Shown in pieces: positions 1 to 10,165 of a stretch of 64,000 nucleotides of DNA (position 1 is the stretch's first letter; each line of letters opens with the position of its first letter). Source of the stretch: Udeniomyces pyricola (taxonomy: Eukaryota; Basidiomycota; Tremellomycetes; Cystofilobasidiales; Mrakiaceae); the NCBI GenBank assembly GCA_039545295.1, contig BCIK01000023.1:186001-250000 (forward strand), read 5' to 3'. Made by a program: the position numbers and the translations under genes. The notes under the pieces were generated by a model. The model was not told where the DNA came from and made no database searches. It worked only from the letters and a program-made list of their open reading frames with translations.

Positions 1-1963
1 CCACTGCAGTCAATCTTGTTTTGATGAAGAGCTGCCACGAGAGAACTCGAAGGGCCTGCTTCCGACATGCCAACATACGAAGCGGACGAGACCGGTCGAG
101 AAGAAGCTGCCAAAGCCTGAGGGTGGCGCCTGCTCGAGCTACTAGCCGGGTTGTGAAGAGGGATGAGACTCGATCCTGATGCTGTGGCATAGCGGGGGTC
201 GGAATGGTTGAGCGAGGCGCGGGAATAAGCAGATCGATGGGCTGACGAAACAGTGGAATTGCGAGAGAGGGGGAGAGAGTTGCGAGAGGACGTTCCCCCC
301 GAGGTGGTGTAGGCATAGTACCATCGACCTGTGTTATCCTGCTCCAACTCAAGTTCGCCTAGTTCCGACGAGGATGCCAAGGAGGAACGGCTGACAACCT
401 TATTTGACCTGGGTGGCTGTTCTTGACCGAATTCTTGCCGTAGGCGATGAGATGACGCTTCGGAAGGGGTCGATACCAAGGAGGAGCTCGATGTGGATGC
501 AGATAGCACGCTGGAAGCGCTTGAAAGAACAGTAGTGGAATGGGGATTTGCGCGTCGAGCGAGGAGCTCTTGTTGCTGTTGAAACCATCGTGTGTTGAAT
601 TCGTTCGTTTGGGAATGGTGTGTGTCGACAGATGAAGAGGACGAGTTGGTCGTGGTGAGTGGCAGATATGTGGATGATGGATTCGAGGGGTTCGAGCTTA
701 TGTGACGCGTCGCGTCCGTCTCAAACGGGAGCGACCGGTGTTCTCGCGATGATGTTAATGAAACGGCGCGCTTTGGTACGACCTCATCAGGTCCAGCATC
801 CTCATCATGGAAAGGCACAGACACGTGGGAATCCGAGCACGGATGGCAACGGACGTCGATTTCGCGTTGGGTATAATTGAACGAGGACGCATTGGATTCA
901 GTCGGCGAGGGTGAAGCCGACGGGGATGATCGTATCGAGGCAGGGTAATGAGCTTGTGACAGGGGATGAGGAGACACGGTTTTCGACCGGGCTTGAGGAT
1001 CAGTGGGAAGGAATGGATCCTGCGTCAGATCAATGGGCTCGTCGTCCCAATCTTCCTCGATGATGACCCGCGTCCCGGGGGCGACGCCATCGTCCTCGCC
1101 CTCTTGTCGGCTACGGTGAGAGCGGCTATCACCGCTAGCCCAGCTACTTTTACTACGTCCTTCATCCCAGTCTTCGTAACCTCCTTCTTCAGCTTCGTCG
1201 AGTCGACTACTGCCATCCTCGCTAAAGTCGAACACACTACCGGCGTCGCTGAGCGAAGGCCCATCGTATTCGACGACCACCTGAACCTTGAGGGTGACTT
1301 TACCGCCGCCTGAGCCACCTCCAGTCAGCGAGGAGTCATAAGAGGACGTAGTCGAAGAGGTGTATGTGGAAGATGCGTCGGACGAGAGGGTATCGTCCGT
1401 GCCAGACGCAAAGTAGGCGATGGCTTCAGAGAGGTCAATGGGGGATTTGATGGCCGTTTCGTCCTGTCGAGAGCACACATGGAGGAGAGTATTAGCCATC
1501 CTGATAAAGTGAGCGTCACGATCGATAGAGAAGACGCCTTGTCCACATACGCCGTCGTCGTCGGTATAAGCGATGATAAAAGGTGAGGCTGAAAGATGAA
1601 AGAGTCGCTCGATCTGTTGGGACAAAGGCAAGAGGTCCGGATGATGACGGTCATCTATCAGGGTGAATTGGTTCGTTTGAGTTGAAGGGACCCAAAACTG
1701 GTTCGAGGAACCTAACTTACGGTCGTGCGCAGCCCATCATAGCGACAAAGTCGACCTTTGGGATAAGTGATACGTCGGTTGTCGTTGCCAAAGACAACCT
1801 TGAAGACTAGCGTGAGGTCTTGAAACTGAGGTGGCAGCAAAAGTTGAGAGTTGAGTGCACGGACCAGTCAAAGTCAAGAGTGACGAATCGAGGTGATGTT
1901 CATGGGAACAAGCCCACGCGCGAGAAGACTAACGGTGTGTTCGTGAGGGAATTGGGGGGTCAT
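1..1963 (-). CDS. PB1-domain protein, 3' part cut by window edge
   Basis: Exons on the minus strand are 1963-1934, 1825-1721 and 1613 to the window edge. Phases agree (0 and 0) and the last exon stays open to base 1. The start gives MTPQFPHEHT, followed by a typical PB1 fold: a first strand with FKVVFGNDNRRITYP, a basic stretch KGRLCRYDGLRTT, a helix IERLFHL, and an acidic YTDDDG segment followed by FSIDRDAHF. PB1 domains pair front-to-back with other PB1 domains in scaffolds such as p62, NBR1 and NADPH-oxidase regulators. After the domain the chain becomes acidic (DEAEEGGYEDWDEG) and then Ser/Thr/Gln-rich and disordered, for at least 400 residues. No second domain is visible before the edge, so the exact family is open. 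Acceptor 1614 was preferred over the AG at 1655 because only it keeps the frame and joins the PB1 helix directly. The start exon is the least certain part. Confidence 0.7.
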
Positions 1964-2402
1964 AGCAAGTTGCTACGGATCACCATCCGAGAACTGGCGG
2001 GCACGATCGTCGGGTGACGGAGGATAGTTTGTGTATTTGGAGCGAGTGCCAGGTTGCGATGAAGGTAGGCTCGACAAGTGAAGCGTATGATGCCGAGGCG
2101 TGGCGTATGAGGATAATGCTAGAGGTTCGAAAGGGGGGGGGGGGGGAGGTCAAAGGTACAAAGGTCGTCGGCTCGCTCGCCGATGGATATCGACGGATCA
2201 CAGCAGATCACAGGCAAACGCAATTCGCAACCCAATCAATCCTCGAAGGTTGCGTAACCCGCCATTTACAAGAATCGAGAATCTCGTGTCTCGCGTCTCG
2301 CCAGACAACTGACGATCGTCAACGGATCTTGACTGAACCGACCACCCACGTATCGGTCGCCTACCATCCGGACGTGCTGCCTCTCTTGCATTTCCGCCTA
2401 GT
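1964..2402. promoter_or_regulatory. divergent promoter region, PB1 gene and TRM9
   Basis: This stretch of 439 bases separates two start codons that point away from each other, so it should hold both promoters. It has a G run near 2130-2147 and no open frame with protein-like composition. No clear TATA box is seen. Confidence 0.5.
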
Positions 2403-4361
2403 ATGCCTCCTCTCACCCTAGCTCCAAGTCCAGACGTTCCCTCAACCTACGAACAAACCAATGTCCATCAAGTTTACAACGTAAGACCAACCCCTTCCCT
2501 CGCATCCTTTTCGTTTCGCCCCATCCTTCTTCTATCTCACATTTCTCTTTGGTCACTTCTCCTTCGCCCTTCCAAATCGAACCCCCCGTTCTCCTGGGAT
2601 CGTTCTACGTTATCAGCTCATAGCAACCCACTTTTCTGCCACCAGGTATAAGGTCCGTGTCATATGCTCTGCCTTTGTCAAATGCTCCAAATGTTAAACA
2701 TACAAGGAGGCCGCTCTGATCATTGAACCAAAACCAAAACCATTTGATGCGTCTACTGATATGATACCCTTTCTCCCTTCACCTTCACCTCCCATTTCAT
2801 GGACAACTACTGGAATGATATCCCTTCCTTCAGCCGTGGCCGACGATTTCCAACTTCCTCGCCACCATTCCTGCGGGTTCGATCGGTCTCGACGCGGGTT
2901 GCGGCAATGGGAAATACCTTCCTTCCTTTGACCTCTCCCATCCTCATCCTTCCCCTTCCTCATCCTCCCCACCCCCCACCTCATCGACCACCGACGTCGT
3001 AGAGAACCCCTCAACGACAAAATCAAGCACGGGCTCAAGCCTGATGATCGGTCTGGATCGAAGTGATAACCTGATTGCGTTAGCGCGTCGCGTCGGGTTC
3101 GAACTTGACGAGCTCGCTCACGAAGAGAGAGTCGTGACGAAGGCGAACGATGATGGGAGGAGGAGAGAAGTGATGGTGGCGGATGTGTTGGATTTAGGTG
3201 GAATTAGGAAAGGATCTATGGTGCGTTCAAAACAAACAACAAACAACAATAAGAACATTCATGAAGGAATGCATTTGTGATATATCAACCAAACTAACTT
3301 CTTCAAGAGATATCCTTCTCTTTAACTTCTTCCCCTTTATCCCTTCGCCCTTTTTTCATCCCCCCCCCCTTCGCGTCTCCTTTCCCCCAACCACGGAAAC
3401 CTCCTAAAAAAACAACGATTCACGAAAACCCCTACAAAAAAAGGACTTTGCGATTTCGATTGCGACGCTTCACCATCTCTCCACGCCGGCTCGACGACTT
3501 TCGACGGTCCAAAGGTTTCTTCAAGTGCTTTCGTCGACGCATGGACGAGGGATGATTCATGTCTGGGCTCTTGAGCAAGACGCCTCTTCCAAACGCATCG
3601 TTCCCGACCTCGACGATGAAGAAGGAGATGGAGATGGGGTTTACGATCCGTCGGCTCCGGAACATGAAGGATCCGAGTTGAAACGTGCCGTTCGAGCGGA
3701 AGGGGCGAAGAAGAAAGCTCAGGATGTGTTTGTTCCTTGGGTGTTGAGTCATGAGGCACCGAAGAGTGTTGGAGAGGCGCTCAGAGGAGAGAAGAAGAAG
3801 AAGGAGAAGAAGGGGCAGAAGAAAGGGAAGAAGGCCATCGCGGCAGAAGCAGAGGCCAAGGCGGCGTCGGAACGACAAGTGAAGGAGAAACAGAAAGAGG
3901 TGGAGGGATCAACGGTCGGAAACGATGAGGATCCAAATTCACTCGGTCTCACGCGAAAGTTGCAGTTGAACGATCCATCTCCTCCTCAAGATGCAAGTTC
4001 CTCTTCGCCGTCTATATCGTCATCGAACCCTTTGGCATGCCCTCCATCTATCTCTCCTCCTCCTCCATCATCGTCATCATCAATACCTCCTCCTCAAGTC
4101 TACCAACGCTACTACCACCTTTTCAAAACCGGGGAACTCTCCTCTTTGGTCGAACAAGCTTGTCATCTCGAACACATCCGATTCCTTCCCCCTCCCCTTT
4201 CCTCCTCCTCCTCATCATCTACGTCCTCGGACCCAACCCTAGAAGACAACTCCGTAGGGGAATCCGCCGAGCCGTGGTTGAGGATCGTCAAAGAAGGTTG
4301 GGAACGAGATAATTGGTTCGTCGAGATCCAACGAGGCGTAGGACCACTACCACGACCATAA
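2403..4361 (+). CDS. TRM9: tRNA (carboxymethyluridine-34 5-O)-methyltransferase
   Basis: Trm9 uses S-adenosylmethionine, with Trm112 as partner, to methylate the carboxymethyl group on wobble uridine of some tRNAs, giving mcm5U. Exons 2403-2480, 2617-2652, 2834-3220 and 3444-4361 all join in phase 0 and encode about 472 residues. The short second exon encodes LIATHFSATRYK and exon 3 opens with PWPTISNFL, the family signature before the cofactor site. Motif I is GLDAGCGNGKY, motif II is MIGLDRSDNLIALAR, and exon 4 starts DFAISIATLHHLSTP with the family motif HVWALEQ. The end, WERDNWFVEIQ, is also typical. The yeast enzyme has 279 residues. The extra length here lies in Ser/Pro-rich insertions after motif I and after WALEQ (Lys/Glu-rich, then poly-Ser). 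The acceptor of intron 3 follows an A-run (CTACAAAAAAAG), which is unusual, but it restores the conserved block exactly. Confidence 0.93.
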
Positions 4362-4873
4362 CGACCATCAGTACCATCATCGGAAATCCCCCCCTCCCCC
4401 TCCCTTTTTGAAACAATCATCACGGTCTTCATGATAACGTATGACGTGGTTGTGGATCGGTGTTATATGTGGTCCTTATTGGTCCTCTTTTATATATATA
4501 CATATATTTACGTGAGATTAGGGTTATGTATGTAGGGAGTAGTACCGTACCGTACAGATCGGATCGCACCCCGTGGCCGCGCGACCGGTTGAGAGAAAGA
4601 AAAAATCTGTACAGTTCCTCATGGACGCCCGCTCCCCGCCTGACGCCTTAAAGATGTCCGTCCTGCATTGATCATCAATATACATCGTACGCGCGCAACC
4701 GCTTGAGAGATCAATCAATCATATATGACGCATGTACATATGGGTATATGCTGCAGGTCTACAATTCCTATCCCCTACGCCTTACCTCGTCGAATCGTGG
4801 ACCCCAATGAGAACCTTTGCAGACAAACAAAGACAGCGACGATAGAAAGGAAGAAGAAGAGAGAGAGAGAAGG

Positions 4874-4919
<46 letters not shown>

Positions 4920-5107
4920 ATAACATGGAATACGTCTGTATCAACCCATCACTCTCTGCTCTCCACCCTATCTCTGATCTATCCTCCCTGCGCGAACGCA
5001 CGAATCGTCCCTCTCGTCAATACTATCTCCACTCTTCCTCCTCCTCCTCTCTATCTCTCATTCTTTGTCTCTCTCTCTCCCTTCCCCTGGCGTCTCGAAA
5101 CCATCGC
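4362..5107. other. convergent intergenic region with A45 tract
   Basis: This is the 3' region shared by TRM9 (+) and the BIG1-like gene (-). It holds a TA-rich stretch at about 4490-4510, a GA-rich stretch and a run of 45 A at 4874-4918. The ORFs across it are poly-Lys/poly-Phe artefacts. No gene is seen. Confidence 0.6.
4874..4918 (+). repeat. poly(A) tract of 45
   Basis: An uninterrupted run of A preceded by GAGAGAGAAGG. It lies downstream of TRM9 but about 510 bases past its stop. It has no target-site duplication that I can see, so it may be a simple-sequence expansion and not a retroposed tail. Confidence 0.9.
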
Positions 5108-6995
5108 TTACTGATTCTTCTTAACCTCTCCAACGTTCCCCATGATGCCCTTGACCTGATCCATCCTCCTCGGGACTTGAATCCCCGCGACCGCATAAAC
5201 CGCCAAGCCAACGATCGGCACAAACAACCCAAACGACACCAAGAGCGCGCTGATGATGGGCGTCGAAAGGATGGTGTATCGCTGAAGGAGCGGAAGACCC
5301 GTTGTGTTCTTCGTCGGTCCATGCTCCTCCGCCGCCGCCATGAGAAGAGAAGGAGCAGAGGCGTCCGGAGCAAAGGACGAGGTGAAGAGGGGAGAGGATT
5401 CGGGAAGTTGAGAAGGGGGAGTCGAGGCTCGACGTTGGATGGTAAGGGCGGACGAAGAGGGAAGAGAGGAAGTCAAGACGATGAGGTGATGAGGATTGGC
5501 AGATTGGAACGAAGCCAACTCGGTCGCGAGGAGGGTTCCTGAGGACAAAGGAAAACCGAGTACAAAGAAGGTAGCCGAGCGATATAAGTCATGTGTCCAT
5601 GACCAAAGTGGACCTCTCGTATCTCAACCTCATCCATCTCTATATCCTGGAACCCGACTTACCCTGCCAGACGACCTCATCTTTCCTCTCCTCTCCCATC
5701 GACCCAACGAGTTCTTCTCCACTCGAAACGACGTAGACCCTCAGGGCGCTCGCGTCGGTCGATTCGACGTCGATCTTCTGCCCAAGCTCGCTTGAGCGGA
5801 CGTCTCGGCCTTGCGGGCACGTGGACCCAAAAGGATAAAGCGCGAGGTCAGAGGCGAGAGAAGCGGAAGGAGAGAGAAGATAAGGGATCGAGAGGGTAGA
5901 GGCCTCGGAAGGAGAGGATGATGAGGAGAAAGAGGAGGGCAAGAGCGAAAGAAGCAGAGGAAGGTCCGAAGCGTGCAACTTGAGAAGGGAAGGGGAGAGA
6001 GATGGGAAGAGAAAGTCAGCTCGAGGACATCTTGGTCAAGGTTCTTGATGAGGGTTAATGCTCTAAAGCATGTGGGTATGAAGTTGTATGTATTGGGGAG
6101 AAAATAGCAAGGAGTGTTGTGGGTGGGTCGATTGGGACTCGAGGTGGGACATGGCCGGAACGATCGGGTGTTGTAAGAGATGGAAAGGTTCATTGCAAGC
6201 GGATCGTCTCCAGACCCCTCTCTCTCTCTCTCTCTCTATCCTTCTGGTTCTGGCAACACCGTCTGCGCTCGGTTCTCGTTCTAATCATTCCACTTTCCAC
6301 CGCCGTTTGAGTTTTGAGCTTGAAGGTTTGAACTCCGAGTGAACTTGGTTCGAGATACGAAATCAAGCGGGGTCATAGGCCGAGGAATGATGGGACGAGT
6401 AGCGAGCTTAGACGCGATGAGACTGGTAGCTCGCTCGTTGCGACGCGAGAGCCAGAGTTGTGCACGGCAAGAGCCCACCCACGCGCCGAGTTCGTTGGCC
6501 CTCTCTTGCACATGCACATGCACACACACCCACACTCTCTCTCTCTCTATTCCCGTTCCTCTGGAGGTATCGATGCGGAAGCTCGATGGCTGTAAAGGAT
6601 GGGATGAGCGAATGGAATGTGACGCACCCCTTTGAGATCGACGACAAGGACGCCATCGAGGTTGCAGTACTGATCGGTGGCGGTAGGGGTGTCGGGAGTG
6701 ATGGAAGCGTCAAAGAGGGTGTCGAGCGCTTGCTGAGCCTGGATTACGGGGCCGTTTGTGGTAATGGCCTGTTGGAGGGACAAAAGGGATGAGAGACTGT
6801 GGGTTGGGTAGAAGAGAGGTGATCAAGAAGTGGGTGGGTGAGGCATAGGTCAGGATGGGATAGACTGGATTGGTTCGGCGGTTGAAATGAGTGAGTGACG
6901 TACGGCTGGTTGGAGTATGCTTGTAGGGGGGCGGTGTTTTGGAATGCATAGGTGGCGATGGGGATGGTAGCGAGAAGGGGGAGCAGAGTGAGCAT
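5108..6995 (-). CDS. BIG1: BIG1/VOA1-type V-ATPase-associated membrane protein
   Basis: Minus-strand exons 6995-6904, 6796-6628, 5978-5663 and 5538-5108 join with consistent phases (2, 0, 1) into about 335 residues. The N-terminus is a signal peptide (MLTLLPLLATIPIATYA) followed by FQNTAPLQAY. The second exon ends CNLDGVLVVDLKG and the third begins LHASDLP, matching the luminal hallmark of this family. A single membrane segment near the C-terminus (LLVSFGLFVPIVGLAVYAVAGI, described here by position 5200-5270) follows LPLLQRYTILSTP and ends in a short basic cytosolic tail. Family members sit in the ER or vacuole membrane. They are linked to V0 assembly (Voa1/Ac45-like) and to cell-wall beta-1,6-glucan (yeast Big1). 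Intron 2 (6627-5979, 649 bases) is by far the longest intron of the gene and is filled with CT and CA repeats. A missed small exon there cannot be excluded, though phase and family alignment need none. Confidence 0.82.
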
Positions 6996-7386
6996 GACGG
7001 GTGGATGATGATGATGATGATGTCGATGATGAGGGCAAGGGGCAAGAAACAAGGGACAAGGGGGGAAACGATGGTGTATGACTACTATCGAGCAACTGAT
7101 CGAATGGGCTCAAGGAAGAAACTAGAAATGGGCCGCGTATGTGTTCAAGTGTGTTCATGATGATAGATGACGATGACTTGTCTTGACTGGTCGATTGTGT
7201 CTCTCTCTTGTGCTAATCTCCTTCCCTTCTTTCCTACAGTCTGTCCATCTATCAGCTACACAGATACCATCCTCCCACCCACCACTCCCTTCCATATCTC
7301 ACATACACACTCACCCATCCCATCTTGACACCCCACGAACTATCTCACCACCGACAGCCGACCAACCACCGTTCCCGTTGCCCATC
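6996..7386. promoter_or_regulatory. divergent promoter region, BIG1-like and four-TM genes
   Basis: These 391 bases lie between two outward-facing start codons. They contain a GAT/ATC trinucleotide array near 7005-7030 and pyrimidine-rich DNA upstream of the plus-strand start at 7387. No separate gene is visible. Confidence 0.5.
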
Positions 7387-9345
7387 ATGCCGGCTCACGT
7401 CCGCAAGACGCCCTACGTCATTTCGTGCGTCCTCCATGTATCTCTCTCTCCCCTTGTCGTTCCTTCCCGCCCCCACACAGCGACTTTTCTCCCTCTTCAG
7501 TCCACACTGAGCTCATAACTTATTCTTCCTTCTACATATCCTTCATCCGCTCAACAACAACAACAACAACACTAGTCTCTTTCCTTTGCTCCTCACCACG
7601 GTCCTCACCATCTACTCCCTCTCGACCCCGTCTCTCCTCCTCGCCGTCGAAACCCCAGTATCGGACGCCCTCCTCACCAAAGCTACCTTTGGTCTCATTG
7701 AGCGATGCGAAAGGACTATCCAAAAACCCAACATCTCCCCTAGTTTCACCCCCCAGAACCTCGCCCATCCACGACCCCAGGGTTGGGTCCAGTCTCAGTT
7801 GGCGAGCACCGTCTTATCGAACGGATTCGAGTTCGGCCCGGATTCGAGTCCGATGGATCAGACGCAAGGAGGAGGAAAGGGAGACGCTCCACCTGCCAAG
7901 CATGACAGACCTGTTGGGGATGTTCCGGGCAGGAACCCGAGAAGAAGTAACGAGACCAACCTGGGAGAGTGGTACTGCGAACCATTCCGTACGTGCTTTC
8001 GAATATCGCCTCTAGTTTCGACTATATTCAAGGGGGGAGACACCGAACCCGTTGAGGTCGAAACGACTGATCTAGTTACATTCAGGGATGACGTATCCAA
8101 ATGCCGTGTGTGATTTAAGCCGCAAACTGATCCTTGTTCTATTGGGTTGATTTCCCGCTACTCCCGTCGGTACAACTGCGTGGCTGCCAATCTCCCTCCT
8201 CAGCGTGAGTCCGCAGTTTTACCTGGAGCTTTCTCTATCCATCTCGGTGTCTTGCTTTGTACCCTTCGCATCCTTCAAGGTCTTAGATCATGGTTGTTCA
8301 GCTGTCTCCATGTTAAACATGGTTTTCCTTCTTGTGGTTCATCCAAATAACATCTGCACTTGTCCAATCCTCATGACCCTGCTTCTCTCCGAATCGGTCA
8401 ACCAACAGGACCCGATCGCAATGCCAAGACCCAGAGTCTTCCACTTTTTGCATCGCCTGGTCGACTACGTCTTACCTGTTCGTTGTCTCCTCCTCTTCTT
8501 CTTCTTCTACTGTCCATGGTATTTTCTTCCTCCCTGATCGGACCCTAACTCCTATTATCTCCTCCCCACCTTTCCCAACCCTAACATCAGCGCCATTCTC
8601 TCCCTGATCCCTCTCCTCCTCTCCTCCGTCGCCATCCTCATCATCACCATCGGCGCGGGCGAACGTCAAGTGCGTAAAGACCGTCGCAAACGCGCTTGGA
8701 AAGCCGTCTCGTCGTGCGTGCTCGTCGCGGCGAGCTTGCAAGCGGCCTGCCTCGTCTTGGTCGCTCGGATGGCGTGGAAGGAACCGAGAAGGTTTAGCCC
8801 GTATTTCAGTCCGAAGTTCCGTGAGTGCAAAGAGGGTGTTTTCTTTTCTTCTTCTTTGCTTTTTTTTATATGCGCCCTTAGCAGAGGGGTGACTTGGAAC
8901 GTTGACTCATGCATCCCTTGTTTCGTCTCATTTATCTTCAAACCCCTTCCGTTTCCCCTTCGTCCTCTATGACTTTTTCCGCTTTTCATCTAATCTCTTT
9001 GTCTCAGACTACTCCTTCTACACCCTCTCGCTCTCCCTCCTCCTTTCCCTCCTCCTCTTCCTCTCTCTCACATACACCGGTCTCTCCGCTCGAGCCGGCA
9101 AAGCCTGGGCCGCCGGAAACTCCTCTGCCCAGCACCACCAGCAGCGACATCGGGGACATAAGCGGGGTAAGAGCGGGTCGAGCGCCAAGAGTGTCGGAGG
9201 AGGAAAAGGAGAGAGGAGGAGGAGGCAAGGTACGGGTGGAAGTACGCTTGTTGGCGAAATTCAACGCGGAGGAGGAGGTGGTGGAGAGCGAGGTGAGGTT
9301 GGGGAAGGTGGGAAGGCACCGGACGAGAGGACGCCGTTGATTTGA
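7387..9345 (+). CDS. four-TM, claudin/PalI-like membrane protein
   Basis: Supported exons are 7387-7424, 7576-7988, 8591-8820 and 9008-9345. An additional exon starts at 8409 and carries the cysteine motif. The protein begins MPAHVRKTPYVIS and enters membrane segment 1 (LFPLLLTTVLTIYSL). A long extracellular loop follows with a W-x-C site (GEWYCEPF) and CQDPESSTFCIAWSTTSY, which resembles the C...FC..W..A.Y loop of fungal SUR7/PalI-like four-TM proteins. Segment 2 is at 8600-8660, segment 3 at 8700-8770 and segment 4 at 9015-9070. The tail is Gln/His/Gly/Arg-rich and ends APDERTPLI. Such proteins organise plasma-membrane domains or pH and stress signalling, but no specific role is claimed. 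The junctions between 7989 and 8590 are not settled. One phase-consistent path uses a 22-base exon at about 8085-8106 and a donor near 8472. Confidence 0.6.
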
Positions 9346-10165
9346 AGAGAGAAGGGTCTTGTTCTTTTGGAGGGGGTGAGTAGCCGGGAGAGGAACAGGG
9401 AGTGAAGATGTAGTGAGGAAGGAGGGGGAGAGTAGTTCTTTAGGCGACTTTGTCTTATGTCTTACCCGACATGGGGACGGCGAGATGACGGAGATCTAGA
9501 GGGAAAGAAACGTCCTTGTCTATACATGTAATATATATGGGCAGTCCTTTCTTCCCCTTTGTTCTTCCTCATCGAAATCCTGAGGCTCCCCTTTTAACAA
9601 TTCTCTCGATCACTTCTCTCTCTCTCTCTCTCTTTCTTTGCTGTTTTCTTCTTCTTCGTCCGTGATTCCTCTCTCGACTCTCTCTCTCTTTTTTTTTTTT
9701 TGGCAGTCCACGATGTTCTTGGTCATTACTGAATTAGTCCTCTCTCTCTCTTTCTTTTCTTTTCTTTTCTTTACATGTGTGTGTGCGTGGGTGTCGTGAC
9801 AAATGCAGTTCTGATTCCTCCCCTTGCGTACTAGGTCTCAACCCTGAACGAATATCCTTCTGGCACTGGAAACCGATCCGACGATATACGTATACATACA
9901 TATGGTCCGCAGATGGAAGGACGGCAACATATATATATAAATATATGTATATATGCATCCATCCATCAGCGCTCTAGTCAATCAGCTCTAATCATTATCT
10001 ACCTCAATGGCTATCGATGATTTGGCATCGCCAGTCCGTTATCGCTTCCTCATCCCCCACCCGAACGAGCCCAAATCTGATACTCTGCATGTGATCGTAC
10101 CAATGACGATATCGTTCTTCGTTGTTAGGATAACAATAATAATAAAACCATGTATGCTAGTATGA
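9346..10165. other. convergent intergenic region
   Basis: This 820-base stretch lies between the stop of the four-TM gene (+) and the stop of the SAP gene (-). It contains CT repeats (about 9610-9635 and 9736-9775), a T run near 9690, and TA-rich DNA near 9930-9955. Nothing gene-like is seen. Confidence 0.6.

Noticed and set aside
4874..4918. Poly(A) tract as the tail of a retroposed element
   Set aside because: No upstream gene copy, no target-site duplication and many similar homopolymers in the window. Simple-sequence expansion is more likely.
4817..5542. 241-codon plus-strand ORF with poly-Lys
   Set aside because: It crosses the A45 tract and then runs antisense to the last BIG1-like exon. 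Composition is simple-sequence translation.
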